Shown here: positions 1 to 5,784 of the stretch, one piece after another
How the letters are laid out: each line of letters starts with the position of its first letter
Numbering within the stretch: position 1 is the first letter of the stretch
DNA from: an uncultured Fidelibacterota bacterium
GTDB lineage: Bacteria > Fidelibacterota > Fidelibacteria > Fidelibacterales > Fidelibacteraceae
Length of the DNA stretch: 7,011 nucleotides
Direction: 5' to 3'
Assembly (NCBI GenBank): GCA_937862595.1
Contig: CALMFL010000099.1
Location: 1-7,011 of the forward strand
Translations under genes and position numbers: made by a program
Notes under the pieces: generated by a model
Databases searched by the model: none
Seen by the model: only the letters and a program-made list of their open reading frames with translations
Told to the model about the DNA's origin: nothing

Positions 1-20
1 GTAAAAACCCTCCAGAATGT

Positions 21-46
21 AAAAACCCGCAGCAAGGTGCGGCGGG
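21..46 (-). terminator. Intrinsic terminator of the DUF3467 unit
   Basis: Read on the minus strand, 46-26 forms a hairpin and 25-21 is a run of five T. The outer stem is CCCGC with GCGGG, followed by a single C/T mismatch, a GC/GC inner stem and an ACCTT loop. It lies about 30 bases past the TAG stop of the DUF3467 gene, the expected place for a rho-independent terminator. The 10-mer GTAAAAACCC that carries the T-run side recurs at 1-10, so a second terminator may be cut off by the window edge. Confidence 0.75.
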
Positions 47-76
47 TCAATAGCTGTTCCGAAATCGAATGATGAA

Positions 77-418
77 CTAGTTGATCTCTTTTTCCTGGCC
101 GGGGTCAAAATTCAGGTTCGGCTGTCCGGCGTCCGTAATTTCCCGGATCTGCCCGAAGTGCTGTTCATAACGCGCAATATTGGTCTCGAGGGTTTTCATC
201 AGGGCCTTGGCGTGCTGAGGGGACAGGATCAGGCGCGAGATGACGTTCGCCTTGGGAAGTCCCGGAAGCAGCTGGCAGAAATCAAGAATGAATTCGCTCG
301 GACTGTGGGTCACGATCTGGAGATTGGCATATACCCCCTGCGCGGTCTTTTCATTGATGTTGATCTCAATGCGCTTGGGAGCCTCTTTCTCATTCTTCAT
401 CATCGTCTTCTTCTTCAT
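77..418 (-). CDS. DUF3467 family protein
   Basis: The product is 113 residues and closely resembles the small DUF3467 proteins common in Bacteroidota; their molecular role is not established. The family core runs from about residue 16 to 85: a start of the type IEININ, then GVYANL, THSPSEF, DFCQLLPG, and a later SPQHAK followed by a helix with NIARYEQHFG. There is no signal peptide or membrane segment, so it is probably cytoplasmic. The start is uncertain. The ATG at 418 overlaps the upstream zinc-ribbon gene by 29 bases, and ATGs at 403 and 400 in the same frame would shorten the product by 5-6 residues. Overlap with the upstream gene suggests translational coupling. It ends in TAG, which shows that TAG is used as a normal stop in this genome. 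Family assignment is from recognised motifs, not a search. Confidence 0.88.
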   Translation of the reverse strand: MKKKTMMKNEKEAPKRIEININEKTAQGVYANLQIVTHSPSEFILDFCQLLPGLPKANVISRLILSPQHAKALMKTLETNIARYEQHFGQIREITDAGQPNLNFDPGQEKEIN

Positions 419-788
419 CCACGTCGAAGATGGTAAAATCGTCGTGGGCGGACTGGTTGTTCTCGATCTCGGCGATAAATTCGTCTTCGATCGAGATCAT
501 GTTGTCATCGAGAAAATCATGGGGATTGTCGTTCTCGGTGTCGGTAATGTCGTGTTCGTCGTCCATCTCGTTCGTTTCGTATTTCAGGAAGTCGTTCCCG
601 AAAAGCGAGGCGTCGAAGAAGTCGACATTATCCACAATTCCCTGCTCGACGATATATTCAAGGAAATCGATATATTCGTCATTTTTCAGGTTCGTCCTGC
701 AGTGCGGGCAATACAGGCGCTCCCTCAGGGACTCTTTATTCAGCGGTTCACCGCATTTGGGACATAGTAATTCATTAAATGAGCTCAA
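390..788 (-). CDS. Zinc-ribbon protein with a highly acidic C-terminal region, function unknown
   Basis: I do not recognise a named family. From the TTG at 788 the product is 132 residues. Near the N-terminus two CPxC knuckles (Cys9/Cys12 and Cys27/Cys30, as CPKC and CPHC) form a typical four-cysteine zinc ribbon. From about residue 35 to the end the chain is strongly acidic, with about 38 Asp/Glu against two Lys and no Arg, closing in EEEDDDEE. No signal peptide or membrane segment is visible. The start at 788 is chosen because AAGAAGAGG lies six bases upstream; an in-frame TTG at 806 would add six residues but has no Shine-Dalgarno sequence. There is no in-frame ATG near the start. The 3' end overlaps the DUF3467 gene, so the two are probably co-transcribed. 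The fold suggests binding to a nucleic acid or to another protein, possibly a basic one, but this is inference. Confidence 0.78.
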   Translation of the reverse strand: MSSFNELLCPKCGEPLNKESLRERLYCPHCRTNLKNDEYIDFLEYIVEQGIVDNVDFFDASLFGNDFLKYETNEMDDEHDITDTENDNPHDFLDDNMISIEDEFIAEIENNQSAHDDFTIFDVDEEEDDDEE

Positions 789-794
789 TTCGTA

Positions 795-803
795 CCTCTT
801 CTT
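795..803 (-). promoter_or_regulatory. Ribosome binding site deciding the TTG start at 788
   Basis: On the minus strand AAGAAGAGG sits six bases before the TTG at 788-786. The alternative in-frame TTG at 806-804 is preceded only by AT-rich sequence. An in-frame TGA at 836-834 rules out longer versions. Confidence 0.5.
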
Positions 804-813
804 CAAATTTTCG

Positions 814-844
814 AAAAGATAAGCGTAAGTTTTTCACTATGCAA
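814..844 (-). promoter_or_regulatory. Candidate promoter of the zinc-ribbon/DUF3467 unit
   Basis: On the minus strand TTG (844-842) is followed after 20 bases by TATCTTTT (821-814). This resembles the Bacteroidota primary promoter (TTTG around -33, TAnnTTTG around -7) with one mismatch in the -7 element. It lies 25 bases before the proposed TTG start. The pepD-like gene shows the same TTG-N20-TATCTTTT arrangement. Confidence 0.35.
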
Positions 845-880
845 GATAAAAATTTCAGGCCCTTCGGAAGCCTTCACGGA

Positions 881-894
881 GCACAGCCCTGTGC
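881..894. repeat. 14-bp dyad GCACAG-CC-CTGTGC in the divergent gap
   Basis: Two perfect 6-bp arms are separated by CC in the gap between the zinc-ribbon gene and the NlpC/P60 gene. The two-base centre makes a protein-binding operator more plausible than an RNA hairpin. An overlapping longer pairing, AGCAC (880-884) with GTGCT (894-898), is also possible. Related GCAC...GTGC dyads occur at 5746-5759 and 5834-5848. No function is shown. Confidence 0.35.
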
Positions 895-994
895 GTGCTT
901 TACCGGGCTTTCCGCCGGAAATTTTCCCTCGGCCGGCAAAGTCCCGCGCAGCCGTAGGCCGCAAAACGGACCTCCGCTTCAAGAATCCCCATTT

Positions 995-1028
995 TTGTTT
1001 TCATATCGGGCCGTATTTATTATATTTT
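995..1028 (+). promoter_or_regulatory. Candidate promoter of the NlpC/P60 lipoprotein gene
   Basis: TTGTTT (995-1000) and TATTAT (1018-1023) are 17 bases apart, and an overlapping TATATTTT (1021-1028) fits the Bacteroidota -7 pattern loosely. The block TTATTATAT here also occurs upstream of the pepD-like gene at 5941-5949. It ends 24 bases before the start codon. Which elements are actually used is uncertain. Confidence 0.35.
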
Positions 1029-1041
1029 CCTGTTAAACCAT

Positions 1042-1046
1042 AAGGA
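1042..1046 (+). promoter_or_regulatory. Ribosome binding site deciding the ATG at 1053
   Basis: AAGGA ends six bases before the ATG at 1053 but touches the alternative in-frame ATG at 1047, which therefore cannot use it. This selects 1053 and gives a compact lipoprotein signal peptide beginning MKK. Confidence 0.6.
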
Positions 1047-1052
1047 ATGCAG

Positions 1053-2243
1053 ATGAAAAAAATAAGCTTACTGATCCTCGCGTCGCTTCTCCTGGTCTCC
1101 TGCGCCGGAACGTCGCTCCGCCCGGTGGACGCCTTTATCGACGAGACCCGTCAGGCGGTCTGCCCGGACCGGCGGGTGAACATCTTTGACGTGGACTATG
1201 AACGAAAGGGAAAGACGGTCACGCTCCGCGGTGAAATGAACAGCGCCGCGGGCATGAACGACCTGGTTGCCGCCCTGGAAGCCGAGGGCTATGCCGTGGT
1301 CAACGATATCAGCGTTCTGCCCTCGTCCGAGCTCATGGGAAAAAAATACGGCGTGGTCAACCGCTCGGTCGCCAATATGCGGGTGGAACCCTCGGCACGC
1401 GCCGAAATGGCCACGCAGGCCGTCCTGGGCACGCCCCTCCGGGTATACAAAAAACAGCGCGGACAATTTTACGTCCAGACCCCTGACGGCTACCTCGGCT
1501 GGATGGAAGAAGACGCCTTTGTGCTCATGACCGCCGCGGAATTCAATTCCTGGATCATTTCCGAAAGGATCATTTTTACGGACGACGCCGGGTTCATCTA
1601 TAATTATCCGTCGACCGGCTCGGCCCGCGTCGGCGATATCACCGCGTCAAGCATTCTCAGGGCGCTAGATATCAGGGAAGGGTTTGTCAAGGTCGCCTAT
1701 CCGGACGGCCGTACGGGCTATGTCGAACGTTCGGCCTGCGAACATCTCGAATTCTGGAGCTACCGGGCGAAGCCGAAAGCGGATACGATCATTTCCCTGG
1801 CAAAAAGCTTTATGGGGCGTTCCTATCTCTGGGGCGGCACGTCCACCAAGATGCTGGATTGTTCGGGATTTGTCCGCATCGTGATGCTCATGCACGGCAT
1901 CTATCTGCCGCGCGACGCGTCCCAGCAGGCGCTGGTCGGCAAGACCGTTGCGGAAGGGAAGGACGAGATCGACAAGATCAAGCCCGGCGACCTGGTCTTT
2001 TTCGGCGGGTACCGGGAAGACGGCAGTGAACGGATCACCCATGTCGGGCTCTACCTCGGCGACCGGCAGTTCATTCACGAGACCGGCGTCGTGATGATCA
2101 ACAGCTTTGATCCGGAAGACGAGAACTTCAGCGAATACCGCCTGAACCAGTTCATCCGGGCAAAGGACGTGATCAACCATGTTGGGAAACTGGGCGTCCA
2201 GCATATTCTGGACAATCCGATGATCTTCGCTCCCCTGAAATAA
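1053..2243 (+). CDS. SH3 and NlpC/P60 (C40) peptidase lipoprotein, YkfC-like
   Basis: This is a probable cell-wall peptidase that cleaves gamma-D-glutamyl bonds in murein peptides, anchored as a lipoprotein facing the periplasm. The product is 396 residues. Residues 1-17 form a lipoprotein signal peptide with lipobox LVSC (Cys17). Residues about 25-90 form a small BON-like region (VTLRGE, then LVAALEAEGYAVVNDI). Two SH3 domains follow at about 98-158 and 172-228. The NlpC/P60 domain covers about 242-372: Cys270 in LDCSGFV is the nucleophile, His330 in ITHVGLYLG is the base, and His342 in FIHETG is the third residue. The 12-residue His-His spacing and the order SH3-SH3-NlpC/P60 match YkfC-type enzymes, which act on peptides with a free N-terminal L-Ala; that specificity is inference. 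The gene stands alone between a divergent gap and a shared terminator. No disruption is seen. Confidence 0.9.
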   Translation: MKKISLLILASLLLVSCAGTSLRPVDAFIDETRQAVCPDRRVNIFDVDYERKGKTVTLRGEMNSAAGMNDLVAALEAEGYAVVNDISVLPSSELMGKKYGVVNRSVANMRVEPSARAEMATQAVLGTPLRVYKKQRGQFYVQTPDGYLGWMEEDAFVLMTAAEFNSWIISERIIFTDDAGFIYNYPSTGSARVGDITASSILRALDIREGFVKVAYPDGRTGYVERSACEHLEFWSYRAKPKADTIISLAKSFMGRSYLWGGTSTKMLDCSGFVRIVMLMHGIYLPRDASQQALVGKTVAEGKDEIDKIKPGDLVFFGGYREDGSERITHVGLYLGDRQFIHETGVVMINSFDPEDENFSEYRLNQFIRAKDVINHVGKLGVQHILDNPMIFAPLK

Positions 2244-2261
2244 GGGAAAAGGCAAAGCATA

Positions 2262-2287
2262 AAAAAAGGCGGGAGACCGCCTTTTTT
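2262..2287. terminator. Bidirectional intrinsic terminator between convergent genes
   Basis: The stem GGCGG (2268-2272) pairs with CCGCC (2277-2281) around a GAGA loop. It is flanked by an A-run (2261-2267) and a T-run (2282-2287), so it works on either strand. It lies 18 bases after the NlpC/P60 stop and about 30 bases beyond the receptor stop on the other strand. One hairpin therefore serves both convergent genes. Confidence 0.85.
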
Positions 2288-2318
2288 CGTTATCAGTGAT
2301 TTTTTTATTCACGCCGGA

Positions 2319-4355
2319 TCAGAAATCTTCGCCGGTATTCATGTCCGAGCGCTGGAATTCATCCACGTCCGAGCCGTTCTCGCCGTTCTTCTTGTCCTTG
2401 TAATTGTTGATCTTCAGCGACAGGCTGAAGGAGAACATCGGGGCGTCGCGGTAGAATTCGGAGTAGACCACATAGGTCGGAGCGGTCGTCGTGTTCTGGT
2501 GAAAGCCGGTCCCGAAGATGTCGCGCACGTTGATCGAGGCACTCAGCTGTCCGTCGAAAAGGTCCTGGCGCAGGGCCAGGTCGGTCATGAACCCGCCGGA
2601 ATGCGTGCCCTGGGCGGTCGCCGAACGGCTCCGGTAATTCAGTCCGAGCTGGATGCGGGTGTTTTTGGCGATCACGAAGGTGTTGCGCATGCGGACGCTG
2701 TAGTTCAGGCTGCTTTCGCTGAAGGGCTCGTCGTAAAGCGTTCCCTCAACCCGGTAAAAATACAGGCGGGCGCTCAGGTTCATCATCCACCAGGAGAAAT
2801 AATTGATGTTGGCCATGGCCTCGATGCCGAGAGAGTGATCCAGTCCGACGTTTTCGAAGGTGTTCATGATCACGTCGCCGGAGTACACCGTCTGGATGCG
2901 TTCGATCTTGTTCGTCGTCCGTTTGTAATAGGCGTCGAGGGAAACGAAGCTTTTCCCGAAGCGTTTCTGCACGCTGACGTCATAGGAGTCCGACATTTCG
3001 GGTTTGAGCGTCGGATTTCCCTGGCGGATGGTATAGGCGTCCTGCCAGGTCGTGAAGGGTTCCAGCTGCCAGCCGCGGGGACGGTTGATGCGGCGGGTGT
3101 AGCTGCCCATCAGCTCGATGTTCTTCGGCAGCTGATAGGAGAGGTGCAGGGTGGGGAAGATGTGCAGGTCGTCCACGACGAAGGAGGAATCCTCGGTGAG
3201 GTTGTCGACAAAGCGGTAGGTGTATTCCACCCGGACCGCGGGCTGGAATCCCAGAAGGCCGTATTCGCCGGAATACAGGGCGTACAGGGAGATCACGTTC
3301 TGCTGATATTCGACCAGGTGGCTGTAGAGGTCCTGACGTTCAAAATCCCGGGCCGCGGCATTGTAATGGTAAACGTTGATCCCTTCCTGGCGCCAGTTGA
3401 AGCGGCCGTCGAAGCCAGCTTCGAACATGTCCGATTCCCGGAGAGGCAGCTGATACTCAAGCTTGGCCTGGATGCTGTTCGAGGGTCCGATCTCCTCGTT
3501 CTTTTTGCCCTCGGTCGTGTCCTGCAGGTCGTTCACGAGGTAGGTCTCGGAGATCTCGTCCATATCCCAGTTCGAATAGGATGCGTTCAGTTTGATCTGA
3601 TGCACGCGGCTCGATCCGTTGTTCACCGCCGCCGGTTTCCCGGGCCGGGCGCCGCCGGCGGGCGCGGTTTTGGCATCGTTTCCGTTGAATTTGTGCGTAT
3701 AGTCCGCATTGATGCTGTAGCGGGAACCGCCGCGGATGCTGTTCTCGTAGCTGATGTAGTCATAGGAGCTGTAGAGCGATTCGTCCAGGGGGTTGAAGTA
3801 TGACACCTCGTAGGCCGTGGCCGACGCCCCGGTGGAGGAGCGCGGGCCGAAACGGGTGCTGATCCCGAGGATGTCGTTCTTACTGATAAACCAGTCGAGC
3901 CCCGCCCGCACGCCGTAGCCGCCGCGCGCAAATTCCCGGGTCCCTTCCGAGATGAATTCCGCGGTTGTATCGGGGTAAAAAAGCGTACGGTTCACATAGG
4001 ATTCGCCGGAAAAATTCCGCTGGCTGAAATCGCCGGAAATAAAGACGTTGATCTTCTTTCCCGTATAGTTGAGCAGGACATTCCCACCCAGGTCGTTGGT
4101 GCCGATATTGAAATTCGCGATCCCGTTGATCCCGATCCGCTGATCCCGTTTGGTGATGATATTGATGATCCCGGCGCCGCCTTCGGCTTCGTATTTTGCG
4201 GATGCGTTGGTCATGATCTCGATGTTCTCAATGGACGCGGCGGGAATGCTTTCCAGAGCGTCCTGCGGCTCGAGGACCGAGGGCCGTCCGTCGATCATGA
4301 CGGTGAAGCTGGAACTGCCGCGCAGGGATACGTTCCCTTCGATGTCCACATCCAC
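2319..4355 (-). CDS. Distal part of the interrupted receptor: plug remainder and beta-barrel
   Basis: This is the segment after the amber codon, open from the GTG at 4355, which is codon 156 of the full frame. It is described separately because gene callers may report it as its own gene. Residues to about 225 of the full frame complete the plug (GNVSLRGS, then IDGRPS, IENIEIMTNASAKYEAEGGAGIINIITKRD in two stretches), and about 230-800 form the OMP_b-brl-type barrel of alternating aromatic strands. Repeated signatures such as RRINRPRGWQLEPF and QGNPTLKPEMSDSYD are typical of this barrel family. An odd Ala/Gly/Pro-rich stretch (coded near 3625-3680) interrupts one strand-loop region. The last 30 residues or so are hydrophilic and follow the final strand. 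If initiated alone it would lack a signal peptide and could not reach the outer membrane. Confidence 0.75.
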   Translation of the reverse strand: MDVDIEGNVSLRGSSSFTVMIDGRPSVLEPQDALESIPAASIENIEIMTNASAKYEAEGGAGIINIITKRDQRIGINGIANFNIGTNDLGGNVLLNYTGKKINVFISGDFSQRNFSGESYVNRTLFYPDTTAEFISEGTREFARGGYGVRAGLDWFISKNDILGISTRFGPRSSTGASATAYEVSYFNPLDESLYSSYDYISYENSIRGGSRYSINADYTHKFNGNDAKTAPAGGARPGKPAAVNNGSSRVHQIKLNASYSNWDMDEISETYLVNDLQDTTEGKKNEEIGPSNSIQAKLEYQLPLRESDMFEAGFDGRFNWRQEGINVYHYNAAARDFERQDLYSHLVEYQQNVISLYALYSGEYGLLGFQPAVRVEYTYRFVDNLTEDSSFVVDDLHIFPTLHLSYQLPKNIELMGSYTRRINRPRGWQLEPFTTWQDAYTIRQGNPTLKPEMSDSYDVSVQKRFGKSFVSLDAYYKRTTNKIERIQTVYSGDVIMNTFENVGLDHSLGIEAMANINYFSWWMMNLSARLYFYRVEGTLYDEPFSESSLNYSVRMRNTFVIAKNTRIQLGLNYRSRSATAQGTHSGGFMTDLALRQDLFDGQLSASINVRDIFGTGFHQNTTTAPTYVVYSEFYRDAPMFSFSLSLKINNYKDKKNGENGSDVDEFQRSDMNTGEDF

Positions 4356-4367
4356 GGACGGGACGTT

Positions 4368-4370
4368 CTA
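4368..4370 (-). other. In-frame amber codon interrupting the receptor gene
   Basis: The codons read GAT ATC CTG TAG AAC GTC CCG. In related plug domains this position, between a D-L/I-L and an N-V/I-P-S-V motif, is usually a polar or charged residue such as Gln, Lys or Arg. A single base change from CAG or AAG would produce TAG. Confidence 0.9.
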
Positions 4371-4820
4371 CAGGATATCGATCGCGGTGCCGCCCCGGGC
4401 GCTGAGGAACTGCGAGGCGTCTACGACGCGCTTGTCTATCTTGTAGCTGACGGCGGGCTTTTCGGCCTCCACCAGCACGTCGCCCATTTTGAGCGTGACG
4501 GGCTTCAGCAGGACCGACCCGACGTCCAGGGTGCGGGAATCTTCGTCCAGGACGATATTGTCAACGCGTTCCGCCTCATAGCCCATATAGCCGACAACGA
4601 GATAGTACTCCCCGGCCGGAACATTGAAAATGCGGAAGGTCCCGTCCACGCCGGACATGCTTCCGGTGATCACGGCATCGTCGCTTATCCGGTGGACCGC
4701 CACATTGGCGAATTCAAGGACCGTATTGGTCTTTACGTCTTTTACCATGCCGGAAAGGGTGGCTGCGGGAGCGGAGACCGACATCAGGGCTGCGAGAAGA
4801 GAAAATACAAGTTTTTTCAT
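4368..4820 (-). CDS. Proximal part of the interrupted receptor: signal peptide, regulatory-like domain, start of plug
   Basis: This 150-residue fragment would be made if translation stops at the TAG. Residues 1 to about 20 are a Sec signal peptide (MKKLVFSLLAAL, then an APAA cleavage region). Residues about 21-106 form a carboxypeptidase-regulatory-like beta-sandwich (SGMVKDVKTNTVLEFANVAV, GVDGTFRIFNVPAGEYYLVV, GYMGYE), the N-terminal extension common in Bacteroidota receptors. From about 112 the plug begins (KMGDVLVEAEKPAVSYKIDK) and ends abruptly at the amber codon. On its own it would be a secreted periplasmic sandwich domain with half a plug, which is unlikely to act as a transporter. The start at 4820 is supported by AAGGA at 4830-4826 and the signal peptide. 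Confidence 0.8.
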   Translation of the reverse strand: MKKLVFSLLAALMSVSAPAATLSGMVKDVKTNTVLEFANVAVHRISDDAVITGSMSGVDGTFRIFNVPAGEYYLVVGYMGYEAERVDNIVLDEDSRTLDVGSVLLKPVTLKMGDVLVEAEKPAVSYKIDKRVVDASQFLSARGGTAIDIL

Positions 4821-4895
4821 TACGTTCCTTTGTTGTTCGTTCGATGTGTTGACACGTAAAGGGGGAGAAAGTTAATAAGTTTGGCGAATTGTTTT

Positions 4896-5696
4896 TTATA
4901 CCGATCCGATGGCGTCCTTTTCGATATCCTTGAAATAGTTCACCGTGCCCACTTTCAGCTCCAGGGTCGCCTCGTCGTCGCAGACGATCAGGCCGTGAGG
5001 ATGGAGCTGGAGCGCGGAAACGGTCCACATGTGATTGACGCCCTCTTCGACGGCATGTCGCAGGGCCCGGGCTTTTTTGTAACCGTTCGCCAGAATGACC
5101 ACCTCACCGGCATCCATGACCGTCCCGACGCCGACCGTTAACGCACGTTTCGGCACCTTGTTCACGTCATTGTCAAAAAAACGCGAATTTGCCAGGATCG
5201 TGTCGTAAGTCAGCGATTTCACCCGCGTGCGGGAAGTGAGGGACGAGCCCGGTTCGTTGAAGGCGATGTGCCCGTCCGGCCCGATGCCCCCCAGAAAGAG
5301 CCGGATGCCGCCGAAGGAACGGATCGCCTCTTCATAGGCGCGGCATTCTTCTTCCGGATCCGGAGCGTTCCCGTTCAGGATGTGGATATTTTCTTTCGGG
5401 ATATCGATATGATCGAAGAAATGACGGTGCATGAAATAGTGATAGCTTTCCGGATGGTTCTCGGGAAGCCCGATGTATTCGTCCATATTAAAGGTGACCA
5501 CATGCTTAAAGGACACCTGTCCCGAGCGGTGCAGCGCGATCAGTTCGCGGTAGACCCCCAGGGGGGACGAACCGGTCGGAAGTCCGAGCACGAAAGGCTT
5601 TTCCCGGCTTGCCCCGAAGCCGTTGATGCGCGACGCGATATAGCGCGCGGTGAAGACGCTCATTTTTTCATAGCTGTCCAGAATGACGATTCTCAT
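4896..5696 (-). CDS. nagB: Glucosamine-6-phosphate deaminase
   Basis: This enzyme converts glucosamine 6-phosphate to fructose 6-phosphate and ammonia in the cytoplasm, bringing amino sugars from chitin, mucin or peptidoglycan into glycolysis. The product is 266 residues, the same length as E. coli NagB as I recall it, and aligns without gaps. Key residues sit at the same numbers: Asp72 (NMDEY), Asp141 and His143 (DGHIAFNEP), Glu148, and Lys208 at the phosphate site. The E. coli allosteric-site residues Ser151, Arg158, Lys160 and Tyr254 are also present, with Ser in place of Thr161, so activation by GlcNAc-6-phosphate is possible. The ATG at 5696 is chosen over in-frame codons up to 5771 because GAGGAG lies six bases upstream and the product then begins MRIVILDS, as in the family. 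It stops with TAA 75 bases before the receptor gene on the same strand. Confidence 0.96.
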   Translation of the reverse strand: MRIVILDSYEKMSVFTARYIASRINGFGASREKPFVLGLPTGSSPLGVYRELIALHRSGQVSFKHVVTFNMDEYIGLPENHPESYHYFMHRHFFDHIDIPKENIHILNGNAPDPEEECRAYEEAIRSFGGIRLFLGGIGPDGHIAFNEPGSSLTSRTRVKSLTYDTILANSRFFDNDVNKVPKRALTVGVGTVMDAGEVVILANGYKKARALRHAVEEGVNHMWTVSALQLHPHGLIVCDDEATLELKVGTVNYFKDIEKDAIGSV

Positions 5697-5702
5697 GATC
5701 CT

Positions 5703-5708
5703 CTCCTC
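5703..5708 (-). promoter_or_regulatory. Ribosome binding site of nagB
   Basis: GAGGAG on the minus strand, six bases before the ATG at 5696. It fixes the family-typical start and makes the 25-residue upstream extension to 5771 unlikely. Confidence 0.7.
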
Positions 5709-5737
5709 ATGTTTCTGCGGACCCGTTCCAAAGCACA

Positions 5738-5768
5738 CAAAAATAGCACAGGCACGTGCAAATTGAAA
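5738..5768 (-). promoter_or_regulatory. Candidate nagB promoter
   Basis: On the minus strand TATTTTTG (5745-5738) matches the Bacteroidota -7 consensus TAnnTTTG at every fixed position. TTT (5768-5766) lies 20 bases upstream where the -33 TTTG is expected. The -7 element is 41 bases before the nagB start codon. A GCAC-N6-GTGC dyad fills part of the spacer directly next to the -7 element. Confidence 0.45.
5746..5759. promoter_or_regulatory. Candidate operator GCAC-N6-GTGC abutting the nagB -7 element
   Basis: GCAC (5746-5749) and GTGC (5756-5759) are inverted arms six bases apart, and the right half also contains the perfect 8-bp palindrome GCACGTGC (5752-5759). The site fills the promoter spacer immediately next to the predicted -7 element, where a bound repressor would block RNA polymerase. 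The regulator is unknown and binding is inferred. Confidence 0.3.
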
Positions 5769-5784
5769 CAAATTTTACGAAAAT

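Larger units (their letters stand above)
2319..4820 (-). pseudogene. TonB-dependent-receptor-like outer-membrane protein, interrupted by an in-frame TAG
   Basis: The complete reading frame from the ATG at 4820 to the TGA at 2321-2319 has 834 codons, close to the usual size of this family. It holds a signal peptide, a carboxypeptidase-regulatory-like domain, a plug and an outer-membrane beta-barrel. Codon 151 (4370-4368) is TAG. Both parts are in the same frame and the protein sequence continues across it: AIDIL, stop, NVPSVDVDIEGNVSLRG, matching the plug consensus. No frameshift or other stop was found in the 683 codons after it. AAGGA lies five bases before the start. nagB is 75 bases upstream on the same strand with no visible terminator between, so co-transcription is possible. 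The substrate cannot be told. The call is a recent nonsense mutation, a sequence error, or read-through; typing it as a pseudogene is provisional. Confidence 0.8.

Noticed and set aside
779..1036. 85-codon plus-strand frame in the divergent gap
   Set aside because: It overlaps the zinc-ribbon start and both candidate promoters, lacks a convincing ribosome binding site, and has low-complexity composition.
1665..2312. Minus-strand open frame opposite the NlpC/P60 domain
   Set aside because: It runs through the bidirectional terminator and opposite the catalytic residues of a well-supported gene; no recognisable product.
2499..3803. 434-codon open frame on the plus strand opposite the receptor barrel
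   Set aside because: It is antisense to clearly recognisable barrel sequence, has a composition typical of a shadow frame in GC-rich DNA (many Val, Gly, Asp, His), and shows no domain or ribosome binding site.
4368..4370. Genome-wide reassignment of TAG to an amino acid
   Set aside because: The DUF3467 gene ends in TAG at the expected family length, and read-through there would only add a few residues ahead of the terminator. Other genes use TAA and TGA.
4896..5771. Longer nagB start at 5771
   Set aside because: The extra 25 residues are absent from the family, cover the predicted promoter and ribosome binding site, and the ATG at 5696 gives the exact family length.
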